From contig NC_135240.1 in NCBI RefSeq assembly GCF_947623445.1, forward strand, positions 3,348,001 to 3,412,000: a stretch of DNA of 64,000 nucleotides, written 5' to 3'. How positions within the stretch are numbered: the first letter of the stretch is position 1; every line of letters starts with the position of its first letter. The stretch is from Clavelina lepadiformis (taxonomy: Eukaryota; Chordata; Ascidiacea; Aplousobranchia; Clavelinidae). Positions 32,752 to 45,408 of this stretch are shown one piece after another. Both the position numbers and the translations under genes were made by a program. Under the pieces are notes generated by a model. That model saw only the letters and a program-made list of their open reading frames with translations. It searched no databases and was not told the origin of the DNA.

Positions 32752-35329
32752 CTACGGTAGCCTGTAAAGGCCACAACAATTATAATTTGGGTTCCGCAAA
32801 ATATTTATGATCACCACAAAAATATTTCACGTTAGCGCAAAATATTTATGATCACCACAAAATATATATTTTTTCTCAGCAAAATATTTTAGAAATTCAC
32901 AATATATATTTTGTCTCCCTCTAAAATTATTTTGTGCGTTGAAAAAATATTGCGACTTCGAAATATTTTGCAAAGTCGTAATATTTTGCGAAGTCGAAAT
33001 ATATTTCGCTGTGAAACTTCCACTACCGCAACAAATATAAATTCATCGCACAATATTTCAGAATCGCATCGCAACATTTCAAAATGTGTGCTTACCGTAT
33101 GGCAGGCGTAGTTGATGAGGTGTTCGGGAAAGGAATAAGGTTACCAGTCACAGCCACAAATAGTGAGAGATAGTAAGCTTTTGCAAGCCTTAGCAAGCTT
33201 AGGTGTAGACTACACGTTAAACATTGTAAGGTCTTTTGCAAGTTCAGTATGCAAACAAATTGTCTAGGGCTTGGCTGTATAGGTTAGGCCTACCGAATGT
33301 AAGGTGTGGGGCTATAGGCTATGTTGTTTTTTTGTCGCGAAAACATTACAATAATTTTTTCTTGTTCACTATAGGACAGGCCAAAGCTGTTCATAACAGC
33401 AAAAATTTCAACTAACTTTTTAAGAAATTTGTTTTATAAAATGAAGTGTACCTTCTTAGTGTGAAAGCTGATCTTCATTGCAATGAATTGTGTTGAGTGC
33501 CATAATGAAATACCTGACATTTTTATGATATGTTCACACTGTGGTCACCTCGAAACTCAAGGTCACTAAAAAAGTTGCGCCACCAACAGGCACGAAACCT
33601 GGAGAATATTGACCACCAGCTTTCTATCCGCTGATTTCGGGGTGATGGTACATAACGATGCGAGTTAATTTTATCTCGAAAAAAGCACTGCGCTGCTGCC
33701 AACAATCCATTTTCTGTACCCAAATCTGATACTACTTCAATCGGACAGCCTTGGAAGTGAGTGACAGCTTTAATATACATATTAGCGACAACATGTGGAC
33801 ATTTTTTTGATCGTGTAACATTAAGCCACAGCACTTCTCGACTAAATCCATCAATTGCACCATGTATAGAAAATCCGAATGGTTTCAGCTTGTCGTGTAC
33901 CATCTGTGTGCCATGCATAGTTTGGGCCAGGGTTGTGATACTCTCTTCGCCTTAAACGGTGAGCTCTTCGAGCCTCACACCCATTCGGATCAATATTACG
34001 TAGTACATCAGCTACATACAACCTTGTTACTCTTAAACCTTCCATTTGTAATGTGTGCCAAACTGACCGATATCCACGAAAAGAAGACGGTCCATCTAAC
34101 AACTCCTCGATACGTTTTTCTGCCTGAAATAAAACGGCGATGTCTTTTTTCCAGCCACATCTTCAATATTGTGCAATCGTCTCTTTAAAGTTCTCATACT
34201 GATTGCGTAGTTATGAAGACTGTGTAGCAATTGTAAAATTTCTCCATACTCATATCCTGAATGGAAATATTCAGATATTATTTGATCTTGATCCAAAGTA
34301 GTAGCTGCAAAACATAAAAACAACAGGTGGACTTTTGAGACATGACTTGGCACGTTGTATCATATATCTTTTACTAAATAATAATTAGTTATTAATAATA
34401 ATACACAGACACATAGTCGATTTAGGTAAAACATTTCTCGTTGGTGTGAAAAAGAAAACAAAAAATATGTTAGTCTACAGCCAAATTTTCATTAAAATAT
34501 TTATATCTTTACTTGAAAGGTACGCTACTCACCGTGACCACAGTGTGAACATATCATAAAAATGTCAGGTATTTCATTATGGCACTCAACACAATTCATT
34601 GCAATGAAGAGCAGCTTTCACACTAAGAAGGTACACTTCATTTTATAAAACAAATTTCTGAAAAGTTAGTTGAAATTTTTGCTGTTATGAACAGCTTTGG
34701 CCTGTCCTATAGTGAACAAGAAAAAATTATTGTAATGTTTTCGCGACAAAAAAACAACATAGCCTATAGCCCCACACCTTACATTCGGTAGGCCTAACCT
34801 ATACAGCCAAGCCCTAGACAATTTGTTTGCATACTGAACTTGCAAAAGACCTTACAATGTTTAACGTGTAGCCTACACCTAAGCTTGCTAAGGCTTGCAA
34901 AAGCTTACTATCTCTCACTATTTGTGGCTGTGACTGGTAACCTTATTCCTTTCCCGAACACCTCATCAACTACGCCTGCCATACGGTAAGCACACATTTT
35001 GAAATGTTGCGATGCGATTCTGAAATATTGTGCGATGAATTTATATTTGTTGCGGTAGTGGAAGTTTCACAGCGAAATATATTTCGACTTCGCAAAATAT
35101 TTCGACTTTGCAAAATATTTCGAAGTCGCAATATTTTTTCAACGCACAAAATAATTTTAGAGGGAGACAAAATATATATTGTGACTTTCTAAAATATTTT
35201 GCTGAGAAAAAATATATATTTTGTGGTGATCATAAAAATTTTGCGCTAACGTGAAATATTTTTGTGGTGATCATAAATATTTTGCGGAACCCAAATTATA
35301 ATTGCTGTGGCCTTTACAGGCTACCGTAG
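32752..35329 (-). mobile_element. Integrase-type (IS3EU-like) transposon with long TIRs, copy B
   Basis: Arms 32,752-33,548 and 34,534-35,329. This copy is 39 bp longer than copy A between the arms and keeps the fuller transposase N-terminus, so it is nearer the ancestral form. Confidence 0.75.
33523..34353 (-). pseudogene. Integrase-core transposase, frameshifted (copy B)
   Basis: Carries the same two frameshifts as copy A: after AWHTDG near 33,905, and in the A-run near 34,145, where the reading shifts to DIAVLFQAEKRIEELLDG. It keeps the helix-turn-helix-like segment NYAISMRTLKRRLHNIEDVA, which is typical of this family's N-terminus and missing from copy A. Catalytic-region motifs VVSDLGTENG and SPRNQRIESWW are intact. 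Two single-base corrections separate it from an open frame, so it decayed recently. Confidence 0.8.
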
Positions 35330-36092
35330 AAATGATTACACATAACACAACAAACAATTTAAAAAAATTCTGGACATTTAAGAATATTTTAGCATTCCCC
35401 CCCGGACGCAGTTTGAACACTAACATTCCGAACATGTCCGGGAAACTCCGGACGTATGGCAACCGCCATTAGCTATACTGCTATAGCTTAACACTAGAAC
35501 GGCCGAGGTGTCGAAATCGACATTTTTTGAATTTTGATGTATATTTTGTTTTAGTAAAAGCAGTTGCAACGATATAAAATTTTCAGTAGCTTCCTAACTT
35601 TCTTGAAAGAGTTTGGATAAGTAACATTTACCGAAATTTGATTTTCGATTTATTTTTTACAACCTGTTATACCAGGGGTGTAATTTGATGGTGCTATGAT
35701 AACTTGCTTTTTGTTTGGAAAATTGCTTTATTCTTTAGTCAACAATTTGCCATTTCTACGTGCGATACAATGAAAATTGGATGAGTGAAACTGGGCTGGT
35801 AGCTGAAGGCCTTATGTCTTGGTCGATATTGCAAAATTTAGAATATGTATGAAACGATAAGAGCGTATACTCACTGAAGAAATGTGAAACTAAATGAATT
35901 TGAAAATAAAAGTTACATCATTCTAGTGGGCAATAAATCACCCGGTATATAGTTGAGTAGTAGGTAGATTGTTAGCGCATAGGTTAATTCAGTAATAGTA
36001 GGCTAGTAGGAAAAGAGTAAAATATGAACCTCATTTATCTGATGTTCGTTGTTCTGAACTGTAAAAATATGGGATGCCTATTCTTATTTCTT

Positions 36093-36764
36093 AGCTTGTA
36101 TGCCAACTACTACTATCTGTTCTGCCTACTGCCTAGCTTGTATGCCAAACATGTGCAACCAGTGGCCCGCGGGCCGCACTGCGGCCCGCCAGGTTGTTCC
36201 GTGCGGCCCGCGTGGTGCTCAGCAAAATGTTAGAACTTCATACTAGCCATCACTATTTCATGCAGTTTACATCAAAGCAATGGAAATTTTCGCACGCTGT
36301 GTATAGAAATATTACCCTTTGTGATGCAACAATGCTGCGTTGCATATTTTCGCAATACGCTTGATTGAATTTAGTTTCCTCATCTTCCATCTACAATTAT
36401 TGTCACAAGTGTGTCGTGGACTGCATTAAATCTATTTCTTAACTACATAAACTGCATAGGAAAGTCGTTTTACGATACTAATTTTTTCTGAAAAAATCAT
36501 GTGGCCCGCGTTGTCATTTAAAATTTTGTATTTGGCCCTCCAGTGAAAAAGGTTGCACATGCCATGCCATGTGGCATGGTTACAATGTATGCCAACTACT
36601 ACCAGGTTTTGTTCCTAGCTTGTATGTCAACTATTATCAGTTGTTGTTCTTCGCTTGTATGCCAACTATTACCATCTTTTGTTTCTGGCTTGTATGCCAA
36701 CTCTACCAGGTTTTGTTCCTGGCTGGCTGGCTTGTAAGTTGTATGCCAAATTGCCAACTACTCT
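36093..36764 (+). repeat. Minisatellite split by a MITE, copy B
   Basis: Same array as 8,829-9,500, with the hAT-like MITE at 36,150-36,561 inside it. Confidence 0.7.
36150..36561. mobile_element. Non-autonomous hAT-like MITE, copy B
   Basis: Same termini CATGTGCAACC and GGTTGCACATG and the same GC-rich ends as copy A. Confidence 0.6.
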
Positions 36765-37061
36765 CATTGTGATTCTGACTTTTTGATGGCTATACAATGA
36801 CTACTTCAAAATTTTACCACGGGCATCGTATTGGTTAATCCGGCCCTGGGCTGTAAGGGAACTGTTTCTAAACGAACTGGTAGCTGATCTCAACTACTTC
36901 GGCTGTCGTATGAATTTTATGAGGCATTGTATTGTTTTCGTGAAAAATCACTCCAGTTGACCGAAAACCCTGTAACGTGGGTAAAATTTTTTCCACCTTT
37001 GTAACACGGGTAAGTATATCAATATTTTCATCCATCTTGACTTAATAAAAGAAGACATGAC

Positions 37062-37347
37062 ATGAAGAACTGGAAGCTACCAGTGCAGGTGAGCAGGCAT
37101 GTTTGTTGTATATTGCACAAACAGTTAGTGGTGACATGCAATTAGTTTTTACGCTGTTGGTATTAATATTTCTTAGTATACAGCATATATTTTTTCAGGA
37201 ATTGACAGATTTACAAAAATCGGTACCGGAATTGACAATAGATAATGACAGACTGCAGCACGAAAAAGAATAGCCTATCTTGTTAAAGAGCGTAGTGTTG
37301 CGGAGAAGAAATTAGCTGACCAGGCTGCTGAGGCTAAACACTTAAAC
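37062..37347 (+). pseudogene. Coiled-coil exon pair, frameshifted (copy B)
   Basis: Identical to 9,798-10,083, including the one-base break that puts TAG after LQHEKE. Confidence 0.35.
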
Positions 37348-38525
37348 GTGAGTATTTCCGTTTACCAAGAGCTTATACTTCAGTGTGCTATGTTAACGGC
37401 CAATTTTGAGTGATTGATGTGTCCCGCTTTCGTGAAGTGAATTGTTCTTTTTAAATATATTCATCTTCGTAGTTACGCAGGTAATTACATATATTTACCT
37501 ACTGGGTAGTTATATGTCGTTTAATGACACTTTGATTATAAAGCGATTAATAAAATGGCTATTACTAGGGCCCACAAAAGTCAATAAAGTCAAAAATTTT
37601 TAAGGACCTTGTTTGACCACGAATCAAAGAATAAAGTTGTTTTCAGCACCTAGGGGGGTGTTTCTAAGAATTTAATAGGTTAAAATAAAGTCAAAATTTG
37701 TCAAATTATGGGTTTTGACACAGTTTTTGTGTTTCTTGAAAGTTATTTTTGTAAAAATCCTCGTGGAAGCATTGTAAATCAGGAACTGCGACACAATAAA
37801 ACCATATTAACCCATAAAAGCAGGAAATAAGTCACATTGCCCACTTGGATCAGCAGTAACTTTATCGCAAATTGTCCATTGTTTATTCATTGTTACGTAT
37901 TTAAGTAATCCTTATGCCACGTAAAGGGGTTTAAATGGATGTTGTTGAAGTCAAATCATGCTGTAGGTGTGGTATCACTTGACGGGGAGTATTGTTTCCA
38001 GTCCAATTGCTCAACAGCCAAGCAGGAGAGATGAGCTAGCACTGTGTGTACGTGACGCATAGACAAAACCTACAACCAATGTAATAAGAAATTGACGACT
38101 TCAACTTTATCAATGTTTATCTTGAACAGAATTTATACAAACGTTTTCTTAAACTCTTAGATATTGCAAAATTATAGATTTAATATCTTTTCCATCTAAA
38201 ATTATTGTTACTTTTAAAGTCTTTATCATTAAGTTTGTCTCACACCCAAACTATAAAAGCTTCTATTACTTTGTAATCAATTCAACACAATATAATTTTG
38301 CAAAGTACCTTTATTTTGCCTTCATTGTGGAAGAGTCCTATTTCCAAATTCAAAGAAGTTATTGGCAACATCTGAAGTTAATATAAAATGAAAGCTGGAC
38401 AGCAATTCATTAGCATAAAATTTATTCAAGACTATAGAACTACATGTTAAACTTAATTTCTGTCAGTGACCGAAAAAGAGTGATCAAAAAAATTTGAAGA
38501 TACCAACTAAATAATTATATTTGAC

Positions 38526-39187
38526 CTGAAACTTTATCTTAAAGTGCTGTGTGATATGATCTTCGATGCCACCGATAAAATTCTCCACTTCTTCAACTGA
38601 AATTAAATCAGAACCAGATGAAGGAACACTGCAAAATTATATCATATCTTAAATCCTTCAACTTGGCACGATATATCCATTAATTAATTATTCATGCTAT
38701 AGTATGTTCAATATGAATTAATAACATACATTATTACATCAGGGTCATGCAAACTTTTTAGGCTCATGAGCTACATTTACAAAAACGAGGTCAAAATGAT
38801 TGACCAATAAGAGAAGTTCTTATATCATTTGCTAAACAAGGCCCATTTACTGGTTAGGTACTTCAATCATAAAATATTTAAGTGTTTTGAGCTAGTACCT
38901 AAAAATCCTAACAATGTTTATTGGCATGCAATCGATGTATTCGGCACCACTGTTATATATTTTTCAGTAAACGCAAACACTTACTTGGTCCATAATTTGG
39001 AAATTGATTCGGCCGTGAAAGAAGTTTCGATTGTGTTAATCCCAATGTCTGGTACCGGTATTTTCCATGATATTTTGGTGCTTTTAGATTTTTTATGCTT
39101 TAAAGATATATTTGCCCACATTGCTTGCATCCAAGTCAATGATAAACAACTGAATTCAATTTTTGGAATGTTGCAATCAAATTCTGT
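38526..39187 (-). CDS. Unrecognised gene, two phase-matched exons (copy B, partial)
   Basis: Exons 39,187-38,985 and 38,628-38,526, identical to the pair at 11,923-11,262. Open across the join and without recognised family. Confidence 0.45.
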
Positions 39188-39540
39188 CTGCAGAAAATAG
39201 ATCATAAATTTTAAATGGAAATAAAAATCTTGAGCAAACATTTATGCATATAAACAAGCGGTTCTCACCAAAGAATGCTCAAAACACACAGCAAGCAACG
39301 CTAAAATCCAACTCACGTGAACAACATCAACGCATTTAGCTCGACGCACACGACAGGGTTAGAAATTCTAATTTGGGTCGAGGGTGGAGAGACGCTCTGC
39401 ATTAGTCGACGTCCTGAAGGTTTCCATTCAGTTTCTATTGTGTATTTGCGTAGGGCCCGAAATTCTCAACGTTTCGGCGGCGCCGTTTAGCGGTGGTTGA
39501 AATAGCACTCTGTATGAACAAAAGTTGGTTGAAGTGGATG

Positions 39541-40527
39541 TTAACCCTTTGCACTCCACCTACATCCCTGGGATGATAAACAAAATTATGTAATGCTATC
39601 CACCTACATCCCTGGGATGAATTTTGTGTAAAGCGGTTTTTACAGGTCCATCTACATCCTACGAATGTTAGAAAATTTTTATCGATTTCGGAACATGCTA
39701 GTTTGTTTTTATTACGGTTATCCCCCTAACTCAGCTTAAATTCAAGTTAAATTTGAACTGGAGTCTGGAAAACAGTTAGTAAAACTGGGGTAGTAAGAAG
39801 CATTTCTTGCATCAGTAATAATGGATTTTGGTTGTTATTGTATTTTATTACTACCTTACAGACGACAGTTGTAATTTGACTAATTGGTTTGCAATGCAGT
39901 TTTGTAATGTAAAGGTACTTTGTTTTGTAATGCAAAGGTAATGTACCTCTGCTACCAGTGTTAGGCAGAGGAATTTTGGTTTCACTGGTCAAGAAACTCT
40001 TTGCATTCAGGCTGAACCTTCACACGAAGGTAAAGTTTGGCCAATAGACGTATTCAGTCTATTTATATCAGATGACATCATTAGTCTAATGGTGAGAGAA
40101 ACGAACTGTTACGCTTGTCAGGTCATTGCAGGACAAACTGTAACACGCCATTCACAATTAAATTCCTGGAAACCAACCTCCTCATCTGAAATCAAGACAA
40201 TCATAGGAATTTTTTTTATATGGGAATACACAAACTTCCCCAAATAGCACCGTATTGGTCGAAAAGCAAGCTGTATGTTCTTTTTCAATATAATAAAATT
40301 ACAAAAAATTTCACCATTTGTCTGTGTTGAACAAGTATTGTGAAACAGGAAAAAAGGCAAAAAAATAGTAAAAGTAATTTTTTTCGTAAGAACCACCAGT
40401 GGGTCACAACTTAGTAGCAAAATTTTACGCATGACACAATAATAAGTCGCATCAAAGTGAACTTTAAAAAAACAGTAATTTTGTTTGTACGACCCACTGG
40501 TGGGTCACATCGCAGTGAACGTGTTAA
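39541..40527 (+). mobile_element. Decayed piggyBac element, copy B
   Basis: Same TTAA-bounded element as 12,277-13,263, again ending 18 bp before a PARP-pseudogene exon (40,546). Confidence 0.75.
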
Positions 40528-43500
40528 TTATCTTCTTTCCGCCAGGGTAAGCATTGAAGAGCAAGATGTTAATGGAATGACCCCAGTCATGATTGAGGCG
40601 GGAAGAGAGAAGAATGTTGATCTTTTGCTGAAAACAGCGAGCAAGAGTAACTTCCTGCATGTGGTTAATGTTGCTGAACGTCCTGATCGTAACAACAGAT
40701 CTGCCGTTCATTACGCTGCTATGAATGGCCATGCTGTAAGTAGAGTTAAGCAAATATGGTATTTTATGTTGTACATTTTTTATGAATATTCTTTATTTTA
40801 AACATGTTTACTGAAATATCCTGTGATAATTTATGAAACTGAATTGTTTTATCTGTTACTGTAAAGCGCCTTTGAGAGTTTTTTTTATCGGTTGTGAGGT
40901 GATTTAAAAATGTTTTTTATTATTAAAACCCTCGTATTTTGTGTAATTTAAGCGTAATATATTTTACTTTCTATATTACTTACCATAACATACTCGGTCA
41001 TAAAGTATAGTGTGTTTCCAAGGCAATTTTAATTGTAAAATGCTTTGTTAAGGCTGTCATAGAAGTGTTGGCAAAGTACAAAACTGACTTGAACAAGACC
41101 TTGAGTGTTTCAAAGGCTCGTGCCACCCCGCTCACGCTGGCTGCTGCGAATGGTCATGTCCAAACTTGCATGTTATTGGTGGAGGTATTTAAAACGTGAT
41201 GTTACCTTATCATAACTTGTATGTATGTAGTCGTACATGTCACTTTAAATAAGTGCTTCCCAACGTTTGTGTTACGCGGTTGATTTAGGAGGGTTGCCAG
41301 CTTTACGATGCACAGTCATGTTTCAGAACTTGAATTGGGGTAACTTATACCGCATGAAACTCTGGTCTCTGGGTTGGAGCTTTTTGTTTCTTAATTTTTT
41401 GTGCTATATCATAGTAATAGCTACAATTTTTTGTTTGTTATAAAAAAGATGATCATTTGTTACAAAATGAGCACAAGGGAAAAATAAAATGTGGCAGTGT
41501 CGTTCACACAATAATGAAACATGGCTTAATCAATTTTTGTTGTCTACTTGTTACCTGATTAGACACTTTGCCTCGTGTTGACACAGCTTAACCGTTTTAA
41601 ATGAAACAGTAACAGCTTGCCAAATGCAAGACAGAATAATCCTTGGAAATCATAAAATAATACTACTGTCAGAATTCCACTTTAACAACAACACAATATA
41701 GTGTTAACGTATCAAAAAACTAAAACAAGTGAGTAACGAAATTACACAACTAAAGCAAATGTGTTATGACAGTGTTGACTGTTGTAAAGTTGTTTGGATT
41801 TACCCTGAACGTTATAATGGACTTTAAAAACAAAATATCTCGTTAAACGTAAACATTATAAGCGGTTATACAGCAGCATTTCATGTGCATTTTAAGGTAC
41901 AAGATTTACCTTGTTTAACATGTGGTGGCAGAACTGTTTTTTTATGCTTAAAATTTGCTTTGTTTACTTTCTAGTTTGGTGCACTCATAGAAATAAGGGA
42001 CGAGTTGCAAAGGACGGCATTGATTCATGCAGCAATGAATGGACATTATCCTGTAATCACCTATCTTCTACATAAAGGTAAGAGGATGCCTTTAGGTTGT
42101 AAAGTTTTGCTATAATCATGTACTACATCTCACAGTGAAACTACAGTACCTTGTAATTTTGTATAACTTATCATTAATCTTATCAAATATTGCCTTTAGT
42201 CACGTTGATGATTTCAATTTCAGACACAGTTACGTTGTTTGGTTGTAGGTGCCGATCAAAATGTTGCCGATTCATCAAACAACTCAGCCATTCATTATGC
42301 AGCAGCTTATGGATGGTACCACTGTGTGCTGGTACTTCTACAAGCTTCTGCCAACCCCGATGTGTATAATGACAGAAAGGTTCGCCAAAATCACTTTGTT
42401 CGTATTCACAGAGTTAAATGGAATGCATACTGTCATGCTTTATAGGCTGTGTTGGCTGTTTTGTTCATGTTACCACTCATTAACTGCTCCAAACATTACA
42501 CAACAAATTCCAGTCAGTAGTTGTGCGTTAAGAATTTTTTATAAACTGGCAAAAGTCTGGATATTCACAACAATAAGAACAATTTTTTATTGTTTTAGAT
42601 GCCCCCAATAGGAGTGACCTTGTTGAAAGATCACAGAGAAACTGCCCACTTGGGCCACTTGTTGGCAGAACATCACGCCGATGCCTATTTCCGTGATGAG
42701 CGTGGCCGCACTATAGTAGCAAGACTACTTGCTGAAGAACCATTGACACGGGGCCTTTTTGATCGGGTGACTTATTTGATCGATACTTGATAAGTTGATA
42801 CTCGATAATATGACATTTAAGAAGGAAGTCAGCCTAAAAATTGCAGCACCTAGAGTCTAGACTTTCCAAACCACCATGTTTTTATTAAAGACAAAGAAGC
42901 TTGAAGACCAGGCCTGTCCTTTGCTTGAAGCTTTGGTTATGGCATCTAAGTCTGACGTGAGTACGATTGTTGGAAAAACTCGTCGAAATTATCGCAACCC
43001 AAATGATGAAGGAAAATCCGCCGCCCATTATCTCAGTAAATCAGCCATTGACAAGGTAAGTGCCTACAATCTATTTTTGTAATGTTAAAGGGTTATTTGG
43101 AAAATGGAACTGTGCATTTTCTGCCTGAGAAGTAAAGTTTTTAGCACCAACTTTAATAGATGAAAATTATTTGCTTTGAAAGGTATTTGCTGTTAACAAA
43201 AGTAAATTTCTCAAAGGAATGCAAAGTCCTGGCATGTCTTCTTCGCCACAAGCCAAAGTTGGATCTATTGGATAGCCAAGGTGCTTCACCGTTAATCACG
43301 ACGCTGTTGAATCGAAAAGGTCGCGCTGAACAGATGCTGTTGGATGCTGGCGCTCAGCCAAACTTTTGCTCAAACAACCCTAAGCACAAATATCCTATCG
43401 CTCCTTTAACTCTTGCTGTTGCCAGACATGGGTATGTTGTGCTGGTTGTGTAATGACCTGTTTTTACCGACTTACAAACAGTAGTATTGTACGAAATACT

Positions 43501-43881
43501 TCACAAATACTTCTTAATGTATTATATATTAATTACGGCTCGGGTTCCAAATAGCGACTGTCAATAGAGCGACCACACGACAGCGACCTCACTTCTTTTA
43601 TTAAATCCAAGGCTTAGGCGCACACGCACTCTTTCACCCCCTCCACACCACATATACCTTCCATCCCCCACACCTCTCTACACACGTATGCACGCACAAA
43701 CAGGCAAACACTGCGTAGTGAAAGATTGAAACCAAAAGGGACTTTAAAACAACCAAAAGTCTTGCAATAAAAATCAAGCCACGTTTATTTCTAAATTGTG
43801 AGCAAGGGCTCGAAGGAACTGCCGCAGATCATACTGGCCTCGATTTTGCTGTACAACAGTGATTCGTGTGTTCATTGTCAC

Positions 43882-44565
43882 CTATCTTTTCATTCGCTGA
43901 GTCAGGTCTCTGCCTTGTAGTAGCTGGGTTCGGTTTGCCCCTTGAAGGGCTTCCTCCCGTCTTAAAGCTTCGATGAATCGAAAGATGGAAGGATGATGAG
44001 TTTCCGTTGATCCCTGAAACACATTGTGCCAACTCTCTAGCTGGTTGTTGGTTCGTGGCAGTCCCGCATCTTGTCTGGCTTTCACACTCCGCATATGTAC
44101 GGGAAACAATGGCTGTCGTCTGTCTCCCCGTCTGTTTCTTTGGCCCACGTAGTGGTCTTCGAAGTAATTTACGAGAGGCATTACTTCTGCTTTCCTTTTC
44201 CGTCTGATGGTTTGACGCAGATTTGTGGAAGAGCCAACAGCTGCTGCAACTTCTTCATTAACTTCGGTCAATGCATCCTGCACGATTCTTCGTGGTGGAT
44301 CCCGTGCTCTTACTGCAGCTGTTTTTACACTGTTTTCAACTCTCCTGGCTGCCACTTCCGTAGGGTTTGGTGGATGCGTGTGGACGCCACTGCTCACTGG
44401 GGGCTGTTGTTGCTCACGATACTGAAGGCTTGTCGTTAGGCGACCTTTACAACCTGTTTTAGCACATCTCCAATTGATTGTATTTAACTTTGTTTTGTCT
44501 TTCCTGTACAAAAAGCCTTCATAACTTATCATGTCACTTCCTTTTCTTGAAATTATAAAATCCAT
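43882..44565 (-). CDS. FLYWCH-MULE transposase, internally deleted (copy B)
   Basis: Identical 227-codon frame to 16,618-17,301: FLYWCH finger joined to the transposase C-terminus with the DDE core missing. Confidence 0.7.
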   Translation of the reverse strand: MDFIISRKGSDMISYEGFLYRKDKTKLNTINWRCAKTGCKGRLTTSLQYREQQQPPVSSGVHTHPPNPTEVAARRVENSVKTAAVRARDPPRRIVQDALTEVNEEVAAAVGSSTNLRQTIRRKRKAEVMPLVNYFEDHYVGQRNRRGDRRQPLFPVHMRSVKARQDAGLPRTNNQLESWHNVFQGSTETHHPSIFRFIEALRREEALQGANRTQLLQGRDLTQRMKR

Positions 44566-44667
44566 TGGGGCAAATTTTTCAAACGACCTTAAAATTAATG
44601 TGACACGTCATAGTGTTGCCTTCCATTTATAAATGCCTCATTCGACTCAGTGAACACGAGTTAAGTC

Positions 44668-45408
44668 TAGGCTTACCATACGTCCCGTTTTAGCCGGGAC
44701 AGTCCCGCTTTTAAAGGCTTTGTCCCGGCGTCTCGATCAGTCAACTAAAAGTCCCGCTTTGGCATTTACTGAGCCAGCATTGCCCCACACTACACGAATA
44801 TTAGCATGATGTGATTGGTCTGTTTAGCTAACTTCCTGAAGAGTGATGCGTGTTCTCGTTTCGTTGTGTTAAATGTGAAAGTAATTGTTACATCATTGTA
44901 GCGGGTAATTGGTCCAGTGGTGAGTTGATTGTTAGCGCATTCGCTTGTTCACTGTTCAGTAATAGTAGGCTAGGAGGAGGAGATGATCCTTTTGCAGTTG
45001 GGTTATTGAAAGAACTTATTTCGTACGGTTCCGGTACTTGTTTGCATTTTCTTCTGCAAAAACCATTTGAATGTGAAAGCCCTTATCACCTGCAAAATTA
45101 AAACTGACTTTTCCTGCTGTGGTTTTTATGAGAAAATAAAGTTGAATATAGACTTCTGGAAGAAAGTATTGTCTACAGAAAAGTATGATTGGACGATTAT
45201 GTAAATTTACAAATGCTTGAACATTGTTTTGTTTCCTAGCAAAATCCATTATTTTAGTTTTTCTTGGTGTCTTACTACTTTAGTTGTCCCTGACGATAGG
45301 AATCCAAAATAGTCTCATACTTCTAGTAAAATGTAAACCACATTTATCTGATAGGGCTTGTTGTTCTGAAGCGTCCCGCTTTTCAATCAAAAAAATATGG
45401 TAAGCCTA
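44668..45408. mobile_element. Non-autonomous hAT, 8-bp TSD (copy B)
   Basis: Same element and GTTAAGTC duplication as 17,404-18,144. Confidence 0.9.
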